Below, piece after piece: positions 48,400-58,700 of a stretch of DNA of 64,000 nt (the first letter of the stretch is position 1; each line of letters begins with the position of its first letter). Location: the NCBI GenBank assembly GCA_003260075.1, contig QLIY01000051.1, positions 62,001 through 126,000 on the forward strand. The letters are read 5' to 3'. This stretch comes from Phallusia mammillata (Eukaryota; Chordata; Ascidiacea; Phlebobranchia; Ascidiidae). The notes below the pieces were generated by a model that did no database searches, was not told where the DNA came from, and saw nothing but the letters and a program-made list of their open reading frames with translations. Position numbers and translations under genes: made by a program.

Positions 48400-51300
48400 G
48401 TAAGTGGATAAACTGAGTGTTATTTTTGTGTCTATCATCACGTTTGTCTGGAAATTATCAAAGTGAGATTTCAAAAGGTTTGATTGATACACACAATCGA
48501 AGTACATGATAAGTTGTGAAGTATACGCTGGCCTAAATTGTAAACAAAATTACGTATTTTATTTCATACATTTGTTTTCGAATGACGGTACTAGCTGTTG
48601 CCGTAACATTTTCAATGTAAGATCTTGTATTTATACCATATTGTTGATTATTTTTAGGACAAGTAACAACGCGTAAACGGGATATGTGTTCCGGTGTTAA
48701 TAGGTAAATAAACAAAACATAAATCTTTTTTGCAAACCGATTTTACACCAACAACAAGCAAGTTCGCCTTTTTACCGCACAAGGTTGGCCTGGACGCGTT
48801 TATAATTAACCCATGACAGTATGACACCCCTCTTTTCTGGTGAAAGGTTCCATAATCGGGTATTCTACATATTTTGCAACCTATTTTAGTTGTGAGTGAC
48901 AAAACTCTGTTACCAACCATCAACAGACATGACTTGATTTGGTCGATAACTCTGCTTGACCAGTGAATTATGTTCAAACACTTATTTCCATGCTAAAACA
49001 CACAAATGACCCATTAGTGAAACGAAGTTTACGAAGACGCAAACTTAGCGACCAGAGTGTGATCAAACCCCAAAAGATGGGTGTAAGTGGAGACGGTGAT
49101 CCTTAGATAAACATCAAACGATTATATTTGGACTGCCCTATCCCTACATCGGCGCCGGAACCAAATTTAGCGTCACGTTTTCACGAATTCCGGAGTAACG
49201 CCCTTAGGTCATTACGGTTCCAAAATCAGAGTTGGACTTCTATCAATAAATGGAAACGCCCTTTTTACAGACGCACCCGCATGTTTGAAATAACGAACCC
49301 AGTGAGAAAGGTTCTAGAAAGGACGTGTAAAAGCATTTTGGAGCAGCTAGCATTGGTTTTTATTTTGTGTCAGTGTTGGTTTAATGCCACGAACCGAAAG
49401 ATTTTGAAGGGGCACTTAAACACTTCATGGTTCCTGTGTTAATTGCATGCTGTTGATGGGTTGTGTATTGACTACAACATCGGCTTTGATCCGCACCAAT
49501 GCATTTCAAATAAACTCTTAATATGTCTCTTTTAAAACCTTAAATTCGGGCAAAGCAAAAGATGAATAACAACATTAAAAAACAATAAGTGAAACAGGAT
49601 AGGAACAACAACTGATTTTTTAACTTTTAGCTGCAGCAAATTATGCAACAAAATCTAATAAAAACATTACCGATGAACTTTAGTTAATAAAACACGGAAA
49701 TGAGGGTTTTTGATGTACATTTTTTAGGGCTTCGCTTATTGAATATGCCATGCATTTTGGGGTTTACTTCGAAGGCAAAAGTTAAAGTTTAAAATCAAGC
49801 CTCCAAATTCGATTGATAATGTTGCTTCATTATTTTGACTAACGCATAATTTTTGAAACCTGCATATAGGTGCCTTGCTGTGCGTTTTGTTATCGCAAAA
49901 TCATAGGGCCGGGAGATATACACGTTTGAAGAGAAATTCGATTATTTGTGTGAAATAGTATACAACGTTTTGATGCGTAAGCTACTTTATTACATTGATT
50001 AAACGATCAGTCGAGTATGTTAGCAAATTTTGTGTAATAATTTAAAGCGTATTTTAACAGTGTGTCAATAGCTCATAAAGGTGGGGAATATAACTTTCGT
50101 TTTGTTTAACTGAAACAATAGCCGTTCTTCTGTGTGACTATTAGGACACACCGTAACCGAGCCAAAAAGCCACTTAAACACGATCTTGGAACATGACAGA
50201 CGACTCGAGTTTTCGTGGCAAGTAATTATTCGAAACAGTAGTTATTCATGTGGAACTTAGACCCGCCGTTACGCATCAATTAACACGTGTGTTGTGGGAA
50301 AACAATTTCGTCGAACGCTGGCAAAATCTTGACCGAGAAAGTAAAAAGTTTCTAGAAGCGTTCGTTTCATATGTGTGTTGTATTCGCTCACAGGGACTGA
50401 GGATGCCATAAGCATTTGGTGCGATACATATTCTGTGAAACTACTGTGTACAACGGTTGATTTTGCTTATCGTTTTTTAAGGTAACGAGACAACGACAAA
50501 TGCCACATCCAGCACAAATACAACAGCCGCCGCAACAACAACAGGTAAATATGCGCTTATCTGGTGAAACAGACTGTAGCGCATGTTCACAAAAGTACAA
50601 ATGATTAAATAATGCTAACAAAATGCAACACACTTCATGAAAACAAAGTTTTTGGTTTAAAAATAGCTACGTCAAAATAAAGCCAGATATAATCTGAAAC
50701 AGTATTTTTTTCGTTTTTTTTAGCAGCTCAATTTCAAAACCAAATCAAACCTTAATGGCAAAAATAACGGTTAGACGTAAATAGACGTAAAAACCGACAT
50801 GCTTTATTGTTCAAACGATTTAGCAAATGCTCATGCCAGCATAATCAGTGATATAAAGGGCCACATCAGTTACCATGTATCATTAAACTTATGCACAGAT
50901 CCGTACATAGTTATCCAAACCAAACCTTGTTTTTGCGTCTTAGTTGTTAATGCGACAGTGGCAACAACAACAGAAACACCAACTACCGCCGCAAACCAGT
51001 CAGATACCACTTCAGAACCAGCAACCACCACTTCTGTTGCGGTAGACCCAATAAATACCACGGTACCAGCAACTGATGCAGCCACTACGATGGAACCAAC
51101 CACCGCAGAAGCACTTACGACGACAATAGAACCTATGACGTCAGCCGAACCCATGACGTCAGCAGAACCTACGACGTCAGCAGAACCCATGACGATGGCA
51201 GAACCTATGACGACGCCAGCACCCACGACGTCAGCAACACCTATGACGACGCCGACAACTACGACGTCAGAAGCACCCACGACCACAACAACACCACCTG

Positions 51301-54300
51301 TGACGCAAGGATCTACGTCGACACCAGCATCCACCACGAGTGCACAACCCCCAGTGTCCGATACAACCATGGCGACCACTACAACTGCTGCCACGACAAC
51401 CACACCCGCTCCTCTAATGGTGTCGTCTATTATTACGGTAAAACTTGCAATAAATAAACCAGATCGATTGCATTAAGCACAACGCTTCAGGGAGCAATTA
51501 AGGGGCCATCCTAATAACTTATTAAGGAACAGTTTGAAAAAAAACGTTGAAAGTGATTTCGGCTCAGTGTCACATTGTCAACATAAAAGCTTGAAGCCAG
51601 AATATGATAAGCTGCACACACTGCTCACTGTTTCAAACTCTACCGTCCCATCAGTGCAGCTGTTGACTGGGGTAATATAGCCATTAGCCACCTTGCGGTA
51701 CGCCAGGTTTGGAGTAACATGCTAACAGGTCATGCCTCAGCAACATGTTCGACACCAATACCGGGCATTAACGACAGAAGAACTGGTTTACGATGTCCAA
51801 ACAACCGTTCAAAAAGCTCATACGGCCGATATCTTGTCACCAGCTGCACTGATGAGTCCCTATACATAAGTTGTAACAGTTTACGATAAACGTTATTTGA
51901 TCATTCTATTTACAGTAAAGCAGCTTTTAGTACAGATTGATAGCTGACACTTCTGTCTTGCTCCATATTGACAAAAAGATGGACATCCAGCATTACCACA
52001 ATCTAAACCAGTGGCTCCCAACTTATCTCGACAAAATCATCCCTTACAAATTCAAAACAATTTTATTCCTCCCTAATATACTACATAGTATGCTAAACCA
52101 TACACAGATCATTTAAAATTTGGGTCTTCTTTCAACCTTGCAGGTCATGTTCCCAGAGCTGAAGTGTCTATTTACAAACCACATGTAGAAAACAAAGTAA
52201 ATCCCCTAAACGGTTTTGTTTCTTTTGTAGGAAGTGGAAACCGCGTTCAGTCGAAGCAATACGAACAGCAACGTTAACACGACATTATTTTTTGACGGAG
52301 TCCTTCAGTACGTCATGAATCAAACCGAACAAGTGATTGAGGTAAACCATATTAACAGCCAGAAATTTTTCTTTGGTTGAGAACCAAACCAAAATACAAA
52401 AAAAAAATCAATTTTACTTGTTTAAAAAATTTCAAAATATTATAATATACTCTACTATACTGGACGAAAACTGTTTAACCAGAAGTTAAATAAATTTGTT
52501 TTTAAATCTTACTGCTTCATTCCAAACTTATTTTTACTTGAAAAAACGTACAAGTTTGTGAAAACAGCTGCGGGTTAATTTTGTGTATGGCTCTGCAGAC
52601 TGTATAGCATGGTTAACTCAAAGATAAACCAATTTTTAGATGTTTGCATCATCTACAAGTGGCGAGATACTGGGGGAAATAATTGACGAAAATAGCACGG
52701 CGGTCCTTGAACAGTTCAACAACATGCTGCAGTCAAGAAGCCGAAAACTGTTCTTTTATGCAGTCCTAGTTGACGTGGAAAGAAACGCAGACAACGAAAC
52801 AGTCACCAACTTCTTCTTAAACGCTTCGGCATCAGAATTTACGTATTCGTTGAGCCCTAGAGAGCTCTTAGAAGATTCTTGCACAAAACTTTTAGCGGCG
52901 GGTGGAAGTAATGAAAATTGTACGATGGAGACAACAACTACCCCAACGGTTACCACGACGACTGTAACAACAGGAATGACAACGACAGATCGGATGGAAA
53001 ATACTACTGCACCACTGAACGTTTCTTCAATTATTGAGGTAAAGTAAGGTTTGACTGTATTAATTAATTTATTTGCACAAACCCGATACATGAGTTGTTA
53101 GCAGTTTGTAAAAAAAATAAGTAAACATTTAATGTGAAGATGAAAACTTTGGTCCCGTTTTGGGATAACGTTAAGCTTTTGCTGTTTTCAATTCTCCGAA
53201 ATGACAATGCTTTAAGAACATCTCCATGGTAATTGTTTGCACTAGCAAGTTCAATTTCCACAAACTGCTAAAAAATCACGACAAAAGTGACATATTTTGT
53301 TTGGGGGGGGGGTCGAAATAACAATGCTTTAAGAACATCTCCATGGTAATTGTTTGCACTAGCAATTTCAGTTTCCACAAACTGCTAAAAAATCACGACA
53401 AAAGTGACATATTTTGTTTCAAATATTCAAAGTAAATCATTCGATTAAAAAAGTACTTAGTCCACACAGATGCCCCCCTCCAAAAAACTGCACTAGTTTA
53501 CTTAAATTAATTGGCGCAAGTATTGAAAAAACTAGTTGTTTTTTTGTCTAACTGCGCATTTTTTCAACTCACAGGCCGTTCGAGAAGCATTGAAGCAGAG
53601 TGCATCGGGGGGGGGGCTTTTTTTGTCTAACTTTGCTTTTTTTCAACTCACAGGCCGTTCGAGAAGCATTGAAGCAGAGTGCATCAAATAATGACGTGAA
53701 CGCAGCTGAGTTGTTTGACGGAGTCGAGCAGTTTGTTAAAAATCAAACAATTGAACTAGTCAATGTGAGTAACCATTATTTTTTTCAGAAATTAAAGTTT
53801 TGTGTCTCTGAAATTTGCGTAGTTATCCCAGTGATGCATCACGTCAAAAAGTGGTAAACAAATATCGCTAGGTGGTGCCAAAGAACTAGGTTGTATTGAA
53901 ATCGCATATTAGTCTGCTTAAACTATTAGGAAAAACTAAAAATCACATCCAAAACAACAAATGGTTTGTAATGTCGTAAAAGACGTTTCGTCAAAACAGC
54001 TACACAGAACATGTCTATCCAAACATTTTTACACATGAAATAGCCTAATTGTCACAGAAAACTAATTTAAAGATGTACTAAATAGAAATCGTCCTGATCC
54101 ACGACTCAAACGATTTCAGTTAAATATATTGACATATCAGCGAAGATAGAAAACAAATTTATTTCAACCGTTCTTTTTCAGGCCTTCGCGAATACCACAT
54201 CAGGAAATATACTTGGAATCATAATAGATGAAAACAGTTCGGTGGTTCTAGGCGAGTACGACAGCAGGATTCAACCGCGAAACCAAAAAGTCTACTTTTA

Positions 54301-54709
54301 CGGGATACTCGTCGATGTAGAAATCAACATTGAAAACACGGAACTAATTCAGTTGTTTGTTAACCCTGAAAACTCAAGCGCGATGTACTTTTTAAACGAC
54401 CTTGCGATTCTAACCAGCACATGCGAAAAACTGATAGCAGCTGGTGGGAGTCATGTCTCATGTCCATTGCAACAGACCCAAGGACCAAACATTGGTTTGA
54501 TAGTAGGCTGTGTTGTAGGTGGTTTGGTTCTGCTTGCTATCATTGCTGCGGTGGCTTACTACCTTTACAGTCGCTCCAAAAAAGAGGGCAAAATACACCC
54601 AGACAGTGAAAGCAATGGTAGACCCCATTCGGCAATTTCGTGTACTAATTCGGGGTCTAATGGGGCAACGTCGCCTCCTCCAAGTCCACCTAGAACGGCA
54701 TACACGTAG
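48327..54709 (+). CDS. Thr-rich (mucin-like) single-pass membrane protein with two tandem copies of an unrecognised domain (7 exons, 592 aa)
   Basis: Exons 48327-48399, 50482-50544, 50944-51437, 52231-52341, 52640-53038, 53654-53764 and 54182-54709 join in phase to 592 residues. Order: signal peptide (WICLMALCLFSAVRAQ), Thr/Ala/Pro-rich mucin-like stretch with imperfect EPMTSA repeats (about residues 25-200), domain copy 1 (exons 4-5), short Thr-rich linker, domain copy 2 (exons 6-7), TM (about 522-546, GLIVGCVVGGLVLLAIIAAV), and a 46-residue tail with PPPSPP. Each domain copy starts with a 37-codon exon preceded by APLxVSSII. Shared motifs are LFDGV/FFDGV, the IIDENS stretch, FYxxLVDVE, and a Cys pair 13 apart around LLAAGGS. 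Many N-x-T/S sites fit a glycosylated ectodomain. It is probably a cell-surface or secreted-layer protein; the domain family is unknown to me. Confidence 0.85.
50482..50544 (+). CDS. Mucin-like gene exon 2
   Basis: Acceptor tttttaag, NETTTNATSSTNTTAAATTT, donor gtaaat, phase 1. Confidence 0.8.
50944..51437 (+). CDS. Mucin-like gene exon 3 (Thr-rich region)
   Basis: Acceptor gtcttag, 164 codons dominated by Thr, Ala, Pro and Ser, with imperfect EPMTSA/EPTTSA units at 51130-51270. Ends LMVSSIIT, donor gtaaaa, phase 0. Confidence 0.85.
52231..52341 (+). CDS. Mucin-like gene exon 4 (domain copy 1, first part)
   Basis: Acceptor cttttgtag, 37 codons (EVETAFSRSN to TEQVIE), donor gtaaac, phase 0-0. 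Same length as exon 6 and alignable without gaps. Confidence 0.88.
52640..53038 (+). CDS. Mucin-like gene exon 5 (domain copy 1, second part, and linker)
   Basis: Acceptor atttttag, MFASSTSGEILGEIIDENS to LLAAGGSNENC, then a Thr-rich linker and APLNVSSIIE. Donor gtaaag, phase 0-0. Confidence 0.88.
53197..53419. repeat. Tandem near-copies joined by poly-G (about 53304-53312)
   Basis: AATGACAATGC / AATAACAATGC to ACATATTTTGTTT present twice in intron 5 of the mucin-like gene. Confidence 0.9.
53540..53686. repeat. Tandem near-copies joined by poly-G (about 53609-53617)
   Basis: Repeats the acceptor and first 12 codons of mucin-like gene exon 6. Confidence 0.9.
53654..53764 (+). CDS. Mucin-like gene exon 6 (domain copy 2, first part)
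   Basis: Acceptor actcacag, 37 codons (AVREALKQSA to IELVN), donor gtgagt. A truncated copy of its start lies just upstream (about 53575-53609), ended by a poly-G run. Confidence 0.87.
54182..54709 (+). CDS. Mucin-like gene exon 7 (domain copy 2, TM, tail)
   Basis: Acceptor ctttttcag, AFANTTSGNILGIIIDENS to LIAAGGSHVSC, TM segment, cytoplasmic tail, stop TAG at 54707-54709. Confidence 0.88.
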   Translation, partial: AFANTTSGNILGIIIDENSSVVLGEYDSRIQPRNQKVYFYGILVDVEINIENTELIQLFVNPENSSAMYFLNDLAILTSTCEKLIAAGGSHVSCPLQQTQGPNIGLIVGCVVGGLVLLAIIAAVAYYLYSRSKKEGKIHPDSESNGRPHSAISCTNSGSNGATSPPPSPPRTAYT

Positions 54710-55147
54710 TGACTGCTGTTTTTATTTGAACATTTGATAGCTTATTGTACTGTTTTTTTGAAAGTTCTTTTTTATTTGGTGTTGTGCAAATGTCCGCTTT
54801 TCTGCTTGTATTTTTTTTTGATGACGCGATATTTTGTTGCCGTTTTATGTTTTATTTCAAATTGCGCTGCTGGTATTCAGCTAAATATAAATGCTGCCCA
54901 ACCAAATGCCCTTTTCTGACGTTTTTTTCTTGCTAGCTCGGTTATAAAAAGATTCTGTTTGTTACATTTACACTGTAAATTACACATTTAGAATATATTG
55001 CCCGACCTTAAAACACTCGATGTTGCCAGTATCCTTTAGCAAAAGTCAACAACATAAGAAATATTTTTTTAAAAGATCGTTTTTTCTGAAATTTCGTGAT
55101 AAAAAAGCAATTTTTTTGGTCGAAAACTTGTTTATTAGCTTGTTTAT

Positions 55148-55369
55148 ATGAAAATTAGCTCTAAGTCAGTTAAGATTACTTAAAAACGTCAAAAATGCTG
55201 CATTTGAATCTTGCCCATAGGATACACGTTTTTTATGATTTTTACTAACAGAAAAACAAAAATAGACCTCCCCGTCGGGGAATCGAACCCCGGTCTCCCG
55301 CGTGGGGGGGGGGGAAAAAACTGAAAATTAGCTCTAAGTCAGTTAAGATTACTTAAAAACGTCAAAAAT

Positions 55370-55404
<35 letters not shown>
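55148..55404. repeat. Near-copies with poly-G 55304-55314 and 55370-55404
   Basis: GAAAATTAGCTCTAAGTCAG to GTCAAAAATG at 55148-55197 recurs at 55322-55369 between two G runs. The tRNA-Asp half lies next to the first run. Confidence 0.88.
55268..55304 (-). pseudogene. 3' half of a tRNA-Asp(GTC), truncated at a poly-G run
   Basis: Read on the minus strand: anticodon 3' strand CACGCGGG, then AGACC, a perfect T arm CGGGG TTCGATT CCCCG and the acceptor end ACGGGGAG. This matches the eukaryotic tRNA-Asp 3' half. The sequence stops inside the anticodon where the G run 55304-55314 begins, so the 5' half is missing from the assembly. Confidence 0.75.
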
Positions 55405-55721
55405 CGCGACAAAAACTGCTATATAAACACCACACACGCATGAGTTGTCTTGTCACAATTCTTTGGATAACACCCGTTATAGTATCAAACTATATTTTCA
55501 GTTGTCATCAAAATGCCCAATTCAAACTGTTCGCGAAGTTTATCCGTAATATGACGGTAGGCTTCGGGTTTAAAAAATCAAAATGCTTAAACCGGTTCAC
55601 CGTTTCGGGTTTAGTTCCAGTTCGACTCCTTAAAACCAAAAGTGCTTTATCGCATTTTTATTGGACTGACTTTAAATGAATACAATTCAACACAACCTAA
55701 AAACAGCTCCTTGAAATTTTC

Positions 55722-55766
55722 GCTTACAGTCGTACAGCCGGGAATCGAACCCATGTGCTTGCGGTT
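55722..55766 (-). other. Weak tRNA/SINE-like B box
   Basis: The minus strand reads GGGTTCGATTCCC with an imperfect T stem; no acceptor or D arm can be drawn. Probably a relic. Confidence 0.3.
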
Positions 55767-58700
55767 GAACAAGAAAAGAGCTTTTTGGGTTGTTTTTAAA
55801 CAGACATTAAATGTTGTTTTAAATCTTTAATATTTTTATACTGACGACAATAGGGTGGCGTCATAAACACCTCAATTAGAAAAGTGCGAAACGGCGGCTC
55901 CATCTGACGGTTTTTGAAAAAAAGTGCTAATGACAAATTTTACTAAACTACTTTGCTAGCAGCTTTTAAAAAGCTAACGCAAAATTGATGAAATTACTTA
56001 GCACTTTACGCAACAATCTTAACCTGTTCGTTACAAACCTACAACCATGTCAATTTTACACATTTAATACATACAAACAAACAAGTCAGGCAAAGTGTGA
56101 ATATGGAATAGCCTGCATGTATTTATGGTGTAATGCTCATTAAGCTTGCAATCACCACCCAGCAAAGCTTTGTCTTCCACAAACACAACTCAAGTTGCCA
56201 TTTACAAAGCGACAATCGCCCATCAGGAACAATTAAATCTTTTTCCTAAATCTCAAGTGGACCGACAAAAAGCTCTTCTGACCAGAGACCTATTACCTAA
56301 ACCTCGCGTGCCAGGCTTCGTGGTGTGTCCTTGCTAAACGGGCGGGGCTAGAAGGCCGACAATAACCTCAATAGCAATTAACTCACTACGCATCCGTTGT
56401 ACACCTTCCACAAGGCAGTCAGGGCAGACAAAGCCGTCTGAGCACTGTGCATACATTATCAGTCCTTGGCACGCAACATGGGTGATGATGTGTTTAATAA
56501 CAGATAATTGGAGGTATGAGAGAGTGTGTTAAATAGCCATTGTCACGCCAATGTTCGAGGCTCGTGGAATATAAGAGCTAGTGGAATCTGTGAGAAAAAT
56601 TGCGGGGTTCAAAGTCGAATTTGCGGTTATATTTGGAATTGCTGCGATAGCTTCGTCCTTTCTTGAGTTAATTGCTACTTAAAACGTTTGAAGTTACTTT
56701 AAAAGCTCAAAACCCTTTTTAGCCTTTCAAAACTATTCAATACAAGTTTCATGAATGCTAACGTCTCAGGACAACATTTAAAACCGTGATACAAAAGTAA
56801 TTCTTTCTTGCGATGCTTGCGAATTTTTTGTAATTCTTTCTTGCGATTCTTGCGAATTTTTCATTCAATTTCATTTTAAATTTTTTTTCGTGAATTTGGC
56901 GATTAAGTAATAGGCATAACGTTTTTAGTAATATTTAACTGCTAATTTATGGCTATATTTGAGTATTATTGCTCAAGTAGGCTTGGCTTATCTGTCATGA
57001 AATAGTTGCTACCAGGAAACGCTGAATTTAAATATTACTGACGTTTGGTTAATTTGCATGTAAAGTACCGACCACCATGTATAGAGTTTCACTTTACGTT
57101 TCAAATCATGTTTGAACAGTTTTATTTTCTGTTTTGAGATCAAACTTATTTGTTTGGGAGGGTAAATATCAGTAGTTTTACACGGACTTTTTGTTTGTTT
57201 TAACTATCTTGAAATATAATGTATTTGATGATTTTTTTGGATTAATAACTTTAATTTATTCATCGGGTTAGACGTTAGAGCAACGAGGCATGTTCGTGTC
57301 CACAACAACATATAATATGGAAAAGGATAAAAATCTACACTTGCAGCACCACTCAACCACTTAACATGCTAAATTCTAAAATATGAACCATAATCACAGA
57401 TGCCGCATTAGAAGTGGTTGATAAAAAAGCCAAAAACAAAACGTGTTTCTTGGCTAAATCCCGACAAAATAAACTTTTGCCACTAAGTGTCCTAACGAGT
57501 TTGGGAGCAACTGATTTTGCACACGGTCCGTGGGAGTTTTGCACCCGACATTCCCACGCCATCCTGTATATCAGTCCACTGTTATCATTGATAAAAATCA
57601 CAGGACGATATTGTCACTATGGTTCTATATAGACCGCTCGGTACCGTTGGTTCAAATCAAAGTTTCTAGAAAACAACTGTTCATTGTACCAGTACACGTC
57701 AATTTGGTCGTTAATGTGTAATTGATAAATGGTTACATGACTTGCGTTTTATCAGTAACATTTCAAGGAGTTTGGAGGGCTTTGGCTTTTGGTAAACCTA
57801 ATTGATTGTTTAAACCGTTTCCGTTTGGCCATTTGATTATTATTAATTATGGTTTTAGAACAAAAAGCTTGGCGATCATTAGCAAAATACAATACAATAC
57901 TTGTGTGAAAGCATTTTATCCGTTGTAATTGCATACCGACGGAAAATGTCACTTGGTATAGTTACTTGAACATTTATGCAGACTATTTGAAATAATGATT
58001 TGTGTACATGACTTCATACTGTTGTGTTAAAATTATTTTTAAAACATCAACCATTTTAGTGATTTTACTCGTTTTGTCTATTTGGGTACAAGGAGCTGTT
58101 GTCGTTTTTCACAGAAACAAATCTTTAAGTGGTGTACCTATTCGCAATAACTTTTAATCAGTAAATGATTAAGGTTTGGTTTTGACCCTGAAGTCAAACA
58201 AACAGTTCTAGGGCCTTAATTATGTTTTCATTGAAATTTACAATTTGTCCGATAACGAAAATCAAATTTAATCAACTGGAACGCTCAAACCTATCGTAGG
58301 CATGTAATGTCAATGTTTGTAAGCTCTGTAGCATTTTTTAGATTGTGGTTGAAATCTTATGCACAAATACAAGTCGAATGTACTTACCGCTTATGCTTTT
58401 GGGTAACACCGATGTACAAGTGGTTGAAATTTAGAGACCTGCAAACAAAAAAATACATCATGTAAGAAAATCGAAAGAGGAGTAAATTAAAAGAATGTTA
58501 TATTTCAAACCTTTTTACGGCAGTAAATATTATACCACGAAATAACAAGTTCTATAACTTAGATTGAATAATTTTATTTGGGAATTTAGGCAGCACTCAG
58601 GATGCACCACAACAGTCACAGGAATACATGGTTAACAAGAGGTCCAATGGTGCATATACACCAAATAGTTGTTTTGGTGTAAATAGACTGCAGTTTGTGC

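Noticed and set aside
49128-49442. 104-codon plus-strand frame in intron 1 of the mucin-like gene
   Set aside because: Starts at a TTG, lacks an acceptor/donor pair in phase and shows no domain.
50870-51403. Minus-strand Val-rich frame opposite the mucin-like exon 3
   Set aside because: Shadow of the Thr/Ala-rich plus-strand exon, which has signal peptide, splice sites and phase support.
51820-51850. CTGATGAGTCC, also hammerhead-like
   Set aside because: No GAAA partner with a stem in the right place; it belongs to an interspersed repeat shared with 24.4 kb.
1633-55404. G runs read as G-quadruplex or telomere-like biology
   Set aside because: Strict plus-strand bias and perfect placement between overlapping copies fit assembly joining better.
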